A stretch of 64,000 bases of DNA from the NCBI RefSeq assembly GCF_013362815.1, contig NZ_JABFVK010000031.1:124001-188000 (forward strand), written 5' to 3'. Below are positions 7,911 to 16,260 of this stretch, piece by piece (position 1 is the first letter of the stretch; each line of letters starts with the position of its first letter). The position numbers and the translations under genes were made by a program. Under the pieces are notes generated by a model. The model did not search any database, had not been told where the DNA came from, and saw only the letters and a program-made list of their open reading frames with translations. The stretch is from Hamadaea sp. (lineage in GTDB: Bacteria; Actinomycetota; Actinomycetes; Mycobacteriales; Micromonosporaceae).

Positions 7911-8723
7911 CTAGAGGCGGCCGCCGAATGCTGAGTTGAGCCAGCCCAGGTCGTCGGACCGGTCGACGCGGTAGACGCCTCCCGTTCCCGCACAGGTGTC
8001 GTTGAGCCCGAACGACGTGACTCCTCCGACGACATTCGTGGAGCCGATGAAGTTGGGGCCGCCGGAATCGCCGAAGCAGGTACCCCCGGTGTCGGCGTTG
8101 TTCGACAGCAGTAGCGATCCGTCGCCGGTGACGCCGGTGTTGATCTGGAGGAGACGCGGCGTGGCCAGCATCCGTACCCGCTGAGCCTGTTCCTTCCAGG
8201 ATGCGGCTTCCGGGAACGACTTTTGCGCTCCGTATCCGACGGCGGTGAAGGTGACGTCCTGATGCCCACGCATCGTCGCGATGCCGTCCAGCACGTTCAG
8301 CGCCGGCAGCTTGCCGTACTCCGCCATCTGGACCGGCTCACTGAGCACGACGGCTCCCAGGTCGTGGAGGTTGAAGGCGGCCGGGTCGAAGTCGGGGTGG
8401 GTGTACGGCGTACCCCCGGCATCGCCCGTACTCGGATAGCCGTTGGCGGGAATCTGCGATTCGACGTCCGCCGCGAACCAGATCTCGACGTGTGCCGCTG
8501 GGGCTTGTGTGCAATGACCAGCGGTCAGGAACAGCGTGGCGGACAATAGAGTGCCGGTGCACCGCCATAGTGGATTGCCCTCGGCGTCCTGCGCCACCAT
8601 GAGGCCGACATACGGATGGCGGTCACCGTCCAGCTCGCCGTCGGTGATCGCCTGCGCGGGCTGTGCGGACGACACGACCGCTACGAGCGCGGTCGCGATG
8701 ACCGCAAGTACCTTCTTGACCAT
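7911..8723 (-). CDS. Secreted trypsin-like serine protease (family S1)
   Basis: A 270-residue precursor. Signal peptide MVKKVLAVIATALVAVVSSAQPAQA; catalytic triad His70 (LTAGHC), Asp121 (NLHDLGAVVL) and Ser219 (GDSGGP), all present. Cys pairs around TAGHC and TCFGDSGGP are kept. Mature enzyme probably starts near ITDGE after a short propeptide. ATG 8723 has AGGAG at 5 nt; an upstream GTG (8729) would sit inside the ribosome site. It is transcribed alone between a terminator and about 260 nt of intergenic DNA, and is next to three secreted protease inhibitors on the same strand. Confidence 0.9.
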   Translation of the reverse strand: MVKKVLAVIATALVAVVSSAQPAQAITDGELDGDRHPYVGLMVAQDAEGNPLWRCTGTLLSATLFLTAGHCTQAPAAHVEIWFAADVESQIPANGYPSTGDAGGTPYTHPDFDPAAFNLHDLGAVVLSEPVQMAEYGKLPALNVLDGIATMRGHQDVTFTAVGYGAQKSFPEAASWKEQAQRVRMLATPRLLQINTGVTGDGSLLLSNNADTGGTCFGDSGGPNFIGSTNVVGGVTSFGLNDTCAGTGGVYRVDRSDDLGWLNSAFGGRL

Positions 8724-8986
8724 CCACACTCCTAATGCAAATGGCGGTCCCCGCCGGCACCGGACGAGGATCGCCGAAGTTGAGGCGCATGCTTTGTGAC
8801 GGGTGATGCAGTCGTACCCCGTGTGGGCACGCTACAGCCGGGGATGACCACCGGGAGGTGCCCTAAGGCGTGTTTCAAACCGTGGAGGATCTTGCGATGA
8901 TGGACGACCGCCTGCGGCCCATCGGACACCTCGGACCACAACCGGCGGCCTCGAGCGGCCGAACGGTGGGCGGCTAGTCCGGCTGA
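8724..8986. other. Intergenic region with one weak small ORF
   Basis: This holds the protease promoter (minus strand). On the plus strand there is an SD-led frame, GGAGG at 8884-8888 and ATG 8897, encoding 26 residues (MMDDRLRPIGHLGPQPAASS...) to a TAG at 8975. It has no downstream plus-strand gene and no recognisable motif, so it is not called as a gene. Confidence 0.35.
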
Positions 8987-9895
8987 TCAGGCCGACAGAC
9001 TTGGCTCGTGCCGGGCTGACCGGGCTAGGAGCGCCGCGATCTCGGCCGGCCGCAGGAGGTAGCCGAGGTGGCTGGAGCTCAGGGTGTGCACCCGGAACGG
9101 GTTGTGCGGCACGGCTGCGTCCGCTTCGGCGATCATCCTGTCCTGCAGGGCGAGCGGGATCGATTCGTCGTCGGTGAGCCGGACGAAAGTGTGCGGTACG
9201 CCGCCCCACCGGCTGGGTTGAATACGTGCATCGGTGAAGGACAGCAGGACGGACTCGTCGGGCTGGCAGCCGGCGAGGAGCGCGCGTAGCTGCGCTGCGG
9301 TTCCATCGGCCAGGAAGGCGCGCTGCGCCGCGGCCAGGAACGCCGGATCGGCCGAGCGCCAGTTGGTGCGCAGCGCGCCGGTCCGGGCCGGGTCGCCGAC
9401 CTTGGGCAAGGTGAGCACGGTGCTCGTCCGGCCCTCCGGAGTCAGGTAGTAGTCGTACACGGTCGGCAGGTTGACGCAGCAGAACGCCGAGATGTAGACG
9501 AGCTGCCCGATCAGCTCCGGTACGCGGTTGGCCACGCCGGTGATGCTGATTCCGGCCAGGCTCTGCCCGACCAGGATCACCGGCCCGTGAACTGCGACGC
9601 GCCGGACGACGTCGGTCAGGAAGTCCACCGTGGCGTCGAGGGTGATCCCGGCCATGAGCGACGGTTCGTCGGCGAACGCGGCAGGGTCCTGCGGCGCCTG
9701 GTAGGACACGGGGTAACCCGCCTGTAGACCGTGGCCCGGCAGGTCCACGGCGACCGCGCGGTGACCGTGCGCCGCCAGTTCCAGAATGACGGGGTTCCAC
9801 ACCCCGCCGCTTCCGTTGGCTCCGTGGACGAAGACGAAGGTGGGACTCGGCCGGTCGGCGGTGCCGGACATGGGAATGGCTCCTTCGGTGGTCAT
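8987..9895 (-). CDS. Alpha/beta hydrolase
   Basis: A 302-residue alpha/beta-hydrolase fold protein: oxyanion-loop motif FVFVHGANGSGGVW, DLPGHG, nucleophile elbow GQSLAG (Ser), and C-terminal His in SSSHLGYLL. Family members are esterases, lipases or lactonases; the elbow and the SSSHxGYLLRP tail resemble plant methylesterase/hydroxynitrile-lyase-like enzymes. ATG 9895 overlaps the stop of the upstream membrane gene (TGATG), indicating coupling; ATG 9871, with GGAG 8 nt ahead, is a second possible start. It is the third gene of a TetR-controlled operon, so it probably detoxifies or processes the TetR ligand. Confidence 0.87.
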   Translation of the reverse strand: MTTEGAIPMSGTADRPSPTFVFVHGANGSGGVWNPVILELAAHGHRAVAVDLPGHGLQAGYPVSYQAPQDPAAFADEPSLMAGITLDATVDFLTDVVRRVAVHGPVILVGQSLAGISITGVANRVPELIGQLVYISAFCCVNLPTVYDYYLTPEGRTSTVLTLPKVGDPARTGALRTNWRSADPAFLAAAQRAFLADGTAAQLRALLAGCQPDESVLLSFTDARIQPSRWGGVPHTFVRLTDDESIPLALQDRMIAEADAAVPHNPFRVHTLSSSHLGYLLRPAEIAALLARSARHEPSLSA

Positions 9896-10566
9896 CAGGC
9901 CCTCAAGTTGTGCCGCTTGGTGTAGGCCAGGTGGAAGACGAACAGCGGCACGGCGATGACGGGCCAGGTGAAGTTCATGGCAGCCGGTGCGACGTCGAGT
10001 GGCAGGGCGTAGGCGAACAGCACCTGCAGGACGGCGGTCAGCAGAAGGGCGATGCCCCACACGGCGGTGAGCACTCGCAGGCCATGCCGGAATCCCGGCT
10101 CGTGATCCCACCGCGCGGCCCAGGTACGCAGCCCGTCCGGGCCCGACTTGGCCAGCACGAAGGACCGGAATACGACCATCAGCGCGGGCCGGCCTCGGAG
10201 GAGCGAACCGAGCAGCCAGGCGCCGGCGAGGCCGCCGACCATGCCGATCCACGCCTCGCGTACGAGCATGGTGCGCGGGTCGCCGGTGAGCGCCGACAGC
10301 ACCGCTCCGAGCGCGAAGACGGTGATGACGAACAGCGCGAAGTACTCGACCTGACGACGCCGAACGAATCGCTGGACTACGACGCCTATCGGGATCACCG
10401 CTGAAACGAGTAGCGCACCCCATTGGCTCACGCCGAGGAGACGGGCTCCATAGTAGACGGCCAATGGTGCGACCAAGTCCGTGAGCAGGGAACTGATGAT
10501 CGCCCGGCGGCTGGTCGCTGCGCTGCCCGGCTTCGCCGCCTGCATGGTCGTCCCCGTGCCGTTCAT
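9895..10566 (-). CDS. VC0807-like multi-pass membrane protein
   Basis: A 223-residue protein with about six TM helices: LLTDLVAPLAVYYGARLLGV, WGALLVSAVIPIGVVV, YFALFVITVFALGAVLSAL, IGMVGGLAGAWLLGSLL, VLTAVWGIALLLTAVLQVLFAY and WPVIAVPLFVFHLAY. The RPALMVVFRSFV and GDPRTMLVREAW elements fit the VC0807 family of uncharacterised membrane proteins, common in actinomycetes beside TetR genes. ATG 10566 has AGGAG at 5 nt and overlaps the TetR stop (ATGA); its own stop overlaps the hydrolase start. Confidence 0.72.
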   Translation of the reverse strand: MNGTGTTMQAAKPGSAATSRRAIISSLLTDLVAPLAVYYGARLLGVSQWGALLVSAVIPIGVVVQRFVRRRQVEYFALFVITVFALGAVLSALTGDPRTMLVREAWIGMVGGLAGAWLLGSLLRGRPALMVVFRSFVLAKSGPDGLRTWAARWDHEPGFRHGLRVLTAVWGIALLLTAVLQVLFAYALPLDVAPAAMNFTWPVIAVPLFVFHLAYTKRHNLRA

Positions 10567-11207
10567 TTCGGCTCCTTCCGGGTGGCCCGGTCGAACAAGG
10601 CGACCAACTCGCGGGCATAGGCGTCCAGGTCGAGGTCCGGCCGGGCGGTCAGCTCGCTGACGGCGGCGTCGATGGCGGCACGCAGGCTCAGCGCCATCAC
10701 ACGTGGATCGAACGGCCGGAACTCCCCAGCGTCCTGTCCTTGCCGGAACAGCTGCTCCAGCAGCGCGACCGGAGATGCGGAGTCCGGCTCGACGGCCGGC
10801 ACTGCCGAATCCGGGCGCGTATTGGCGGCTATCTCCAGAAGGGCCCGGATGTGAGCGGGATGCGTACGGATGAAGGCCATGTTGGACGTGATGTAGGTGG
10901 CCAGCATCGCCGACGAGCTCGTCTGTGCTTGCAGCAGCGGGCGCATGTACGCACCGGCGGCCCGCAGCGCCTCCTGAACGACTGCGCGGATCAGGTCTTC
11001 CTTGCCTTCGAAGTGATACGAGATCAGGCGGGTGCTGCTGATGCCGGCCCGTCGGGCGATCTGGGCGAAAGAAGCCCGCGCGTAGCCGTTCTCGGCGATG
11101 CACTCGATCGCGGCCTCGATGATCTGCGCGCGGCGGGCGGTGTTGGCGGCGGTCTGGCCTCCGGTCGCCGACGGCTCACCGGCCGCTGCGGACACGTTTA
11201 CTCGCAT
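10563..11207 (-). CDS. TetR/AcrR-family transcriptional regulator
   Basis: A 214-residue regulator. The HTH is near the N-terminus (RRAQIIEAAIECIAENGYARASFAQIARRAGISSTRLISYHFEGKEDLIRAVV) with a larger helical ligand domain. ATG 11207 lies within a palindromic operator and has no Shine-Dalgarno; a GTG a few codons inside is an alternative, and longer frames upstream lack protein-like sequence. It heads an operon with a membrane protein and a hydrolase (4-5 nt overlaps). Two near-identical 16-bp palindromes at and upstream of the start strongly suggest autorepression. Confidence 0.9.
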   Translation of the reverse strand: MRVNVSAAAGEPSATGGQTAANTARRAQIIEAAIECIAENGYARASFAQIARRAGISSTRLISYHFEGKEDLIRAVVQEALRAAGAYMRPLLQAQTSSSAMLATYITSNMAFIRTHPAHIRALLEIAANTRPDSAVPAVEPDSASPVALLEQLFRQGQDAGEFRPFDPRVMALSLRAAIDAAVSELTARPDLDLDAYARELVALFDRATRKEPK

Positions 11208-11213
11208 GAGTAA
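11198..11213. promoter_or_regulatory. TetR operator site 1 (overlaps start codon)
   Basis: TTACTCGCATGAGTAA: 6-bp arms TTACTC/GAGTAA around a 4-nt centre. The CAT inside is the complement of the proposed ATG of the TetR gene. Pairs with site 2, 20 bp centre to centre. Confidence 0.8.
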
Positions 11214-11217
11214 GACG

Positions 11218-11233
11218 TTACTCGCTTGAGTAA
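11218..11233. promoter_or_regulatory. TetR operator site 2
   Basis: TTACTCGCTTGAGTAA, differing from site 1 at one central base. Two helical turns separate the centres, as expected for two regulator dimers bound on the same DNA face. Confidence 0.8.
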
Positions 11234-11263
11234 ATCTCGTCAAGGAAGCTCAGCGCGAGGTGG

Positions 11264-12328
11264 TCACGATCGCAGCAGCGGCAGCAGCTGATCGCCCTGA
11301 CGACGGATCTCCGGGAGATAAGGGGTGTCCGACAGCACGAAGTGCGTGATGCCCAGCTTCTGGTACTTGCGCAGCGAGTTCGCGACGTCTTCGGCCGAGC
11401 CGACAAGCCACGTCGTGCCGGCTCCGCCACCGCCGTACTTGCCCGGCGCGGTGTAGAGGTTGTCGTCGAGCACCTCGCCGCGGGCGGCCAGGTCGAGCAG
11501 CCGCCGTTGGCCGACGGCCGCCTGCCAGTTCAGGTTCCGGGGCAGGCCGGAGTCGGCTCGGGCCATCTTTTCGACCTTGGCCTCGGCGTCCGCCCACGCC
11601 TGCTCGGTGGTGTCGCGTACGAGGGTGGTGATCCGCAATCCGAACTCCAGCGGGGCGTGCTGTCGCTCCAACTTGTCGCTCAGGTGCCGGAGCCGTTCGA
11701 TCCGCTCGCGTACGCCGTCGAGCGGTTCGCCCCAGAAGAGCTGGACGTCGGCCTCGGTCGCGGCGACCTTCTCGGCCGCGTCGGAAGCACCGCCGAAGTA
11801 GAGCCGGGGATGTCTCCGCTCGCCGCGGACCACCGTACGCGGAACGACGGTCGCGTCGGTGACCGTGAAGTGCTCCCCGTTGTAGGTGACGTTATCCTCG
11901 GTCCACAGTCTGCGTACAAGTTGAAGGAATTCCTTGGTGCGCGCGTAGCGATGGGCCTGATCGGCCTCGCTGTCGCCGTAGGCCGCGAGGTTGTCCTTGC
12001 CCGAGACGATGTTGATCAGTACGCGGCCGTTGGTGAGGTGATCGAGCGTCGCGGCGGTGGAGGCGAAGTTCGCGGGCCGCCAGTAGCCGGGGCGGACGGC
12101 GATGAGGGGCTGGAAGGTGGTGGTCTGCGCGGCGAGCGCGGTGGCGACGGTGAAGGTGTCGGGGCGTCCCCAGCCGGTGCCGATGAGCGCGCCGCCCCAG
12201 CCGTGCTCTTCGAGCGCTTTGGCCTGCGCCGTCAGCGTGTGCAGGCTGTTGTGCCGGTCGACGACGTCGTCGCCGCGGTGGCCGGGCTCGGCCTGATTGG
12301 GGATGTACCAGAGGAATTCGAGACCCAT
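11264..12328 (-). CDS. ssuD: FMN-dependent alkanesulfonate monooxygenase (SsuD-like, LLM class)
   Basis: A 354-residue luciferase-like flavin monooxygenase (E. coli SsuD is 381). Shared landmarks: FLWYIPN at the start, ATLDHLTNGRVLINIVSG, RYARTKEFLQLVRRLW, PRLYFGGASDAAEKVAA, LFWGEPLDGVRERI and the C-terminal GGGGAGTTWLVGS...GITHFVLSDTPYLPEI. SsuD enzymes use FMNH2 and O2 to release sulfite from alkanesulfonates. ATG 12328 overlaps the upstream aldo/keto reductase stop (TGATG). It is the last gene of the six-gene sulfonate operon. No dedicated flavin reductase gene is seen nearby. Confidence 0.85.
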   Translation of the reverse strand: MGLEFLWYIPNQAEPGHRGDDVVDRHNSLHTLTAQAKALEEHGWGGALIGTGWGRPDTFTVATALAAQTTTFQPLIAVRPGYWRPANFASTAATLDHLTNGRVLINIVSGKDNLAAYGDSEADQAHRYARTKEFLQLVRRLWTEDNVTYNGEHFTVTDATVVPRTVVRGERRHPRLYFGGASDAAEKVAATEADVQLFWGEPLDGVRERIERLRHLSDKLERQHAPLEFGLRITTLVRDTTEQAWADAEAKVEKMARADSGLPRNLNWQAAVGQRRLLDLAARGEVLDDNLYTAPGKYGGGGAGTTWLVGSAEDVANSLRKYQKLGITHFVLSDTPYLPEIRRQGDQLLPLLRS

Positions 12329-13368
12329 CAGCTGCCTCCGGCCGGACGCCGGCGCAGGGCGGGATCTGCCAGCGACGGCGGCTGGTACCCGGCGTCGGCG
12401 GCGTTCAACGTCGTGCCGGGCGGGACGATGGCGTCGATGCGATCGAGCACGTCGGCGGTGAGGGACACCTTGGCCGCGCCGAGCTGCGACTCCAGCTGGG
12501 CCAGGGTGCGGGGACCGATGATCGCCGAGGTGACGGCCGGGTGTTGCAGGACGAACGCGATCGCGAGGTGGATCAGCGACAGCCCGGCTTCGTCGGCGAG
12601 CTTGGTCAATTCGTCGACGGCGGCGAGCTTGGCGGCGTTGGCGGGCAATGCGGGGTCGAACCGGGCCGGGAATCGTTCGGCCCGGCGAGAGATCGGAGTG
12701 CTCAGCCCCGGGTGATAGTTCCCGGCCAGCCAGCCGCCGGCCAGCGGACTCCAGGGGATCACTGCGAGCCCGTATCGCTGCGCGGTCGGCAGCACCTCGC
12801 GTTCGACGCCGCGGGCCAGGATGGAGTACGGCGGTTGCTCGCTGACGACCCGTTCGCGGCCGCGTCGCTCGGCGATCCACTGACCTTCCACGATGGCCGA
12901 CGGTTCGAAGGTCGACGTGCCGACGTAGCGGATCTTGCCGTGGCGTACGAGGTCGGTGAGCGCGCCGAGCGTCTCGTCGAAGTCGGTGTCCGGCTCGGGC
13001 CGGTGCACCTGGTACAGGTCGATCCAGTCGGTGCCCAGCCGCCGCAGGCTGTGCTCGACCGCCTGGAAGATCCAGCGGCGGGAGTTGCCGCGATGGCGGG
13101 GGTTGTCGCCGACCTGGCCGTGGAACTTCGTGGCGAGGAAGACGTCATCGCGGCGACCGGCCAGTGCCTTGCCGACGATCTCCTCGGATTCGCCGGCGGA
13201 GTAGACGTCGGCGGTGTCGATGGCGGTGATGCCCTCGTCGAGGGCCCGGTGGATGACCCGGACGGCGTCGGCGTGGTCCGGGTTGCCCCGGGCGCCGAAG
13301 TTCATCGCGCCCAGCGTCAGCGGGCTGATCTGCACCCCGGTACGCCCGAACGACCGTAGCTCGACCAT
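12328..13368 (-). CDS. Aldo/keto reductase
   Basis: A 346-residue (beta/alpha)8 NADPH-dependent oxidoreductase with GVQISPLTLGAMNFG, catalytic-region IDTADVYSAGESEEIVGKAL (Asp and Tyr), Lys in FLATKFHG and His in LYQVHRPEPDTDF, plus the C-terminal cofactor segment AIIGPRTLAQLESQL. It sits between two flavin-dependent monooxygenases in the sulfonate operon, 11 nt after one and overlapping the other. It may reduce the aldehyde released when the C-S bond is cleaved; this is inference from context. Confidence 0.88.
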   Translation of the reverse strand: MVELRSFGRTGVQISPLTLGAMNFGARGNPDHADAVRVIHRALDEGITAIDTADVYSAGESEEIVGKALAGRRDDVFLATKFHGQVGDNPRHRGNSRRWIFQAVEHSLRRLGTDWIDLYQVHRPEPDTDFDETLGALTDLVRHGKIRYVGTSTFEPSAIVEGQWIAERRGRERVVSEQPPYSILARGVEREVLPTAQRYGLAVIPWSPLAGGWLAGNYHPGLSTPISRRAERFPARFDPALPANAAKLAAVDELTKLADEAGLSLIHLAIAFVLQHPAVTSAIIGPRTLAQLESQLGAAKVSLTADVLDRIDAIVPPGTTLNAADAGYQPPSLADPALRRRPAGGS

Positions 13369-13379
13369 GAGAGTCCTTT

Positions 13380-14705
13380 CTAGACGGTGGCGGGTTGCCG
13401 GGTGAACTGGTTGGCCGGGCGAGGCAGCCCGTAGTGGTCGCGCAGGGTCGTCCCGGTGTACTCGGTGCGGAACAGTCCCCGGCGCTGGAGGATCGGAACG
13501 ACGTGGTCGACGAACGTCTCCAGCCCTGACGGCAGGACGGGCGGCATGATGTTGAAGCCGTCGGCCGCGCCACTGCGATACCAGTCCTCGATGGCGTCGG
13601 CGACCTGTTCGGGCGTACCGGCGAAGGTGCGGTGCCCACGGCCGCCGCCGAGCCGGCCGATGAGCTGCCGCACCGTCAGCCGCTCGCGGCGGGCCAATGT
13701 GACGATGAGGGTGTAGCGGCTCTTGGCCCCTTCGATCTCGTCCTCGCCGGGCAGCTCGGCGGGCAGCTCTTCGTCCAGGTGGAGGTCTTCGGGGGCGACT
13801 CGCAAGGTGGTGGCCAACTGCTGCCGCGCGTACTCGGGTCTGATGAGGTGATCGAGTTCGGCCTCCAGAGCCAGCGCCTCGGCTTCGGTCGAGCCGATTG
13901 CGGGAACGATCCCCGGCAGGATCTTGATCGAGTCCGGATCGCGCCCGGCTTCAGCCGTACGCCGTTTGAGGTCCCGATAGAACGCCTGAGCCTCCTCAAG
14001 GGTCTGCTGCGCGGTGAACACCGCTTCGGCGTACCGGGCGGCGAGCTCCTTGCCGTCCTCGGAGGAGCCGGCCTGCACCAGCAGCGGATAACCCTGCGGC
14101 GAACGGGGAACGTTGAGCGGACCGGCGACCCGGAAATGACGTCCGATGTGGTGCGGCGGGTACAGCAGTTCGTCGTCGCCCCAGCGGCCGGCTTCCTTGT
14201 CGCCCAACGGAGCGGCGTCGTCCCAGCTGTCCCAGAGTTTCCGGGACAGCTCGACGAACTCGGCGGCCCGCTCGTAACGCTCGCGGTGCGCCGGCAGCTC
14301 GTCGAGGTTGAAGTTGCGGGCCGCCTCCACCCCGGCCGTGGTGACGATGTTCCAGCCCGCCCGCCCACCACTGAGGTGATCCAGCGAGGCGAAGCGCCGG
14401 GCCAGATTGAACGGCTCGTTGTAGGTGGTCGACGCCGTCGCGATCAGCCCGATGCGCTCGGTGGCGCCGGCCAGCGCGGTGAGCAGCACGGTGGGTTCGA
14501 GCGTGCCGGCCGGGCGGCGGCCGATGCTGCTCCACAGCACCGGGCTGTCGGCGAGGAAGAGCGAGTCGAGCTTGCCGCGTTCGGCGACCCGCGCGAGGTG
14601 TTTGAAGTGCTCGGCGTCGGTCTGGGCGAACGGGTCGCTTTCCGGTAGCCGCCAGGCGGCTTCGTGATGGCCCACACCCATGAGGAACGCGTTGAGATGC
14701 AGCAT
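13380..14705 (-). CDS. LLM-class flavin monooxygenase, NtaA/SnaA/DszA family
   Basis: A 441-residue protein of the long luciferase-like family that includes DszA (dibenzothiophene sulfone), NtaA (nitrilotriacetate) and SnaA. Motifs: LDSLFLADSPVLW, LEPTVLLTALAGATERIGLIATASTTYNEPFNLARRFASLDHLSGGRAGWNIVTT, YPLLVQAGSSEDGKELAARYAEAVF, and a C-terminal FAGTPEQVADAIEDWYRSGAADGFNIMPP. Context in a sulfonate-uptake operon suggests use on an organosulfur substrate. ATG 14705 is 2 nt past the ssuB-like stop. Confidence 0.88.
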   Translation of the reverse strand: MLHLNAFLMGVGHHEAAWRLPESDPFAQTDAEHFKHLARVAERGKLDSLFLADSPVLWSSIGRRPAGTLEPTVLLTALAGATERIGLIATASTTYNEPFNLARRFASLDHLSGGRAGWNIVTTAGVEAARNFNLDELPAHRERYERAAEFVELSRKLWDSWDDAAPLGDKEAGRWGDDELLYPPHHIGRHFRVAGPLNVPRSPQGYPLLVQAGSSEDGKELAARYAEAVFTAQQTLEEAQAFYRDLKRRTAEAGRDPDSIKILPGIVPAIGSTEAEALALEAELDHLIRPEYARQQLATTLRVAPEDLHLDEELPAELPGEDEIEGAKSRYTLIVTLARRERLTVRQLIGRLGGGRGHRTFAGTPEQVADAIEDWYRSGAADGFNIMPPVLPSGLETFVDHVVPILQRRGLFRTEYTGTTLRDHYGLPRPANQFTRQPATV

Positions 14706-14707
14706 GG

Positions 14708-15445
14708 TCAGCCTTCCGTCGGAGTGACGCCCAGCGATCGCAGCAGCGACTCCCGGTACGCCAGGAACTGCGGTTGCCGGTGCGATCGCGGGTTGGGGAG
14801 GTCGATGGCGAGGTCGACCGCGACCCGGCCGTCGTCGAGCAGCACCACGCGGTCGGCCAGGGTGACGGCTTCGTCGACGTCGTGGGTGACGAGCAGGACC
14901 GCGGGATGGTGGCGGTCGCAGAGCTCCCGCAGCAGCTCGTGCATACGCAGCCGGGTCAGCGCGTCCAGCGCGCCGAACGGTTCGTCGGCCAGCAGCAGGT
15001 GCGGTTCGGACACCAGCGCCCGCGCCAAGGCGACGCGCTGCTGTTCACCGCCGGACAGCTCGGAGGGCCAGGCCCGTTCCCGGCCGGCCAGGCCGACCTC
15101 GGCCAGCGCCGCCCGGCCTCGGGCGTCGGCGTCCGATCCGCTCATCCCGAGCACGACGTTGTCCAGCACCCGCTGCCACGGCAACAGCCGCGCGTCCTGG
15201 AAGACGACCGAGGAGTTCTCCGGCACGTCGACCAGGCCCGCGCCGCTGACGCCACGGTCCAGGCCTGCCAAGGCTCGCAGCAGGGTGCTCTTGCCCGAGC
15301 CGCTGCGGCCCAGCAACGCCACGAACTCGCCTGCGCGGATCTCCAGATCCAGTCCATTCAGGACGGTACGCGTGCCGAACGCCCGCGCCAGCCCCTGTAC
15401 GCGTACCGCCCGAGTGGCGGTCAGTCCGCCAGCGTGCGCCGCCAC
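14708..15445 (-). CDS. ssuB: Aliphatic sulfonate ABC transporter ATP-binding protein
   Basis: A 245-residue ATPase: Walker A GRSGSGKS at residues 46-53, Q-loop VVFQDARLLPW, signature LSGGEQQRVALARAL, Walker B LLLADEPFGALD, switch VTHDVDEAV. The Q-loop 'DARLLPW' and overall form are of the nitrate/sulfonate/taurine class. GTG 15445 is chosen because GGAGG lies 8 nt upstream, which gives a 25-nt overlap with the permease gene; a start at or after the permease stop would need CTG. Confidence 0.88.
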   Translation of the reverse strand: MAAHAGGLTATRAVRVQGLARAFGTRTVLNGLDLEIRAGEFVALLGRSGSGKSTLLRALAGLDRGVSGAGLVDVPENSSVVFQDARLLPWQRVLDNVVLGMSGSDADARGRAALAEVGLAGRERAWPSELSGGEQQRVALARALVSEPHLLLADEPFGALDALTRLRMHELLRELCDRHHPAVLLVTHDVDEAVTLADRVVLLDDGRVAVDLAIDLPNPRSHRQPQFLAYRESLLRSLGVTPTEG

Positions 15446-16260
15446 GACAACGCCCTCCTCTGCACGAACCGGACGGCGCCGTCGGACAGCAGACCGAGCA
15501 GGCCGTAGAGGACGAGCCCGACGATGATGACGTCGGTCTGGCCGTACTGCCGGGCGAGCTCCATCATGTAGCCGATGCCGCTGGTCGAGTTGATCTGCTC
15601 GACGACCACGAGCGAGAGCCAGGCGGCCACGACCGCGAATCGCAGACCGAGCAGGAAGCCCGGCAGCGCACCGGGGAGCACGATGCGGCGCAGGAACACG
15701 GCCGGCCGCAACCGCAGCGCTTCGCCCAGCTCGACGTATCGGCTGTCGATCGTGCGCAGCCCGTTGTGCGTGTGGATGTAGACCGGCACGAACACACCGA
15801 GGGCGATGGTGATCACCTTCATCTCCTCGCCGATGCCGAGCCACAGGATCAGCAGCGGGATCAGCGCCACCGACGGCACCGCCCGCTTGATCTGGATCGG
15901 CCCGTCGAGGATCGCCTCGCCCCACCGGCTCAGCCCGGAGACCAGCGCGACCATCGTGCCGACGAGCACGCCGAGGAGGAGGCCGAGACCGGCGCGCTGC
16001 GCCGACACGATCAGGTTGTCCTGCAGACGGCCTTCGGCGATCAGGTTCCGGGCCGTGGTGACGACAGTCCAGGGCGCCGAGAGGGTACGCGAGTCGAGCC
16101 AGCCCGCCGCCGAGCCGATCGACCACAGTGCCAGCAGTACCAGCGGGCCGACGGCCGCACCGAATCGCAGCGGGCGACCGGGACCGAGCCGGCGGCGGGC
16201 CTTCCGCGCCGGAGCAGCGTCGGCCTTCGTCCGGGGCCGGACCAGAACCGAGGCGGTCAT
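15421..16260 (-). CDS. ssuC: Aliphatic sulfonate ABC transporter permease
   Basis: A 279-residue inner-membrane permease with about six TM helices and the BPD_transp_1 EAA-like loop YVELGEALRLRPAVFLRRIVLPGALPGFLLGLRFAVVAAW. The order and sequence fit SsuC/TauC/NrtB. ATG 16260 overlaps the stop of the binding-protein gene (ATGA). The C-terminus runs 25 nt into the ATPase gene. Confidence 0.88.
   Translation of the reverse strand: MTASVLVRPRTKADAAPARKARRRLGPGRPLRFGAAVGPLVLLALWSIGSAAGWLDSRTLSAPWTVVTTARNLIAEGRLQDNLIVSAQRAGLGLLLGVLVGTMVALVSGLSRWGEAILDGPIQIKRAVPSVALIPLLILWLGIGEEMKVITIALGVFVPVYIHTHNGLRTIDSRYVELGEALRLRPAVFLRRIVLPGALPGFLLGLRFAVVAAWLSLVVVEQINSTSGIGYMMELARQYGQTDVIIVGLVLYGLLGLLSDGAVRFVQRRALSWRRTLAD

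Noticed and set aside
8724-8986. 26-codon ORF at 8897 with GGAGG at 8 nt
   Set aside because: It has a good ribosome site but no following plus-strand gene, no motif and Pro/Gly-rich low-complexity content; chance is likely.
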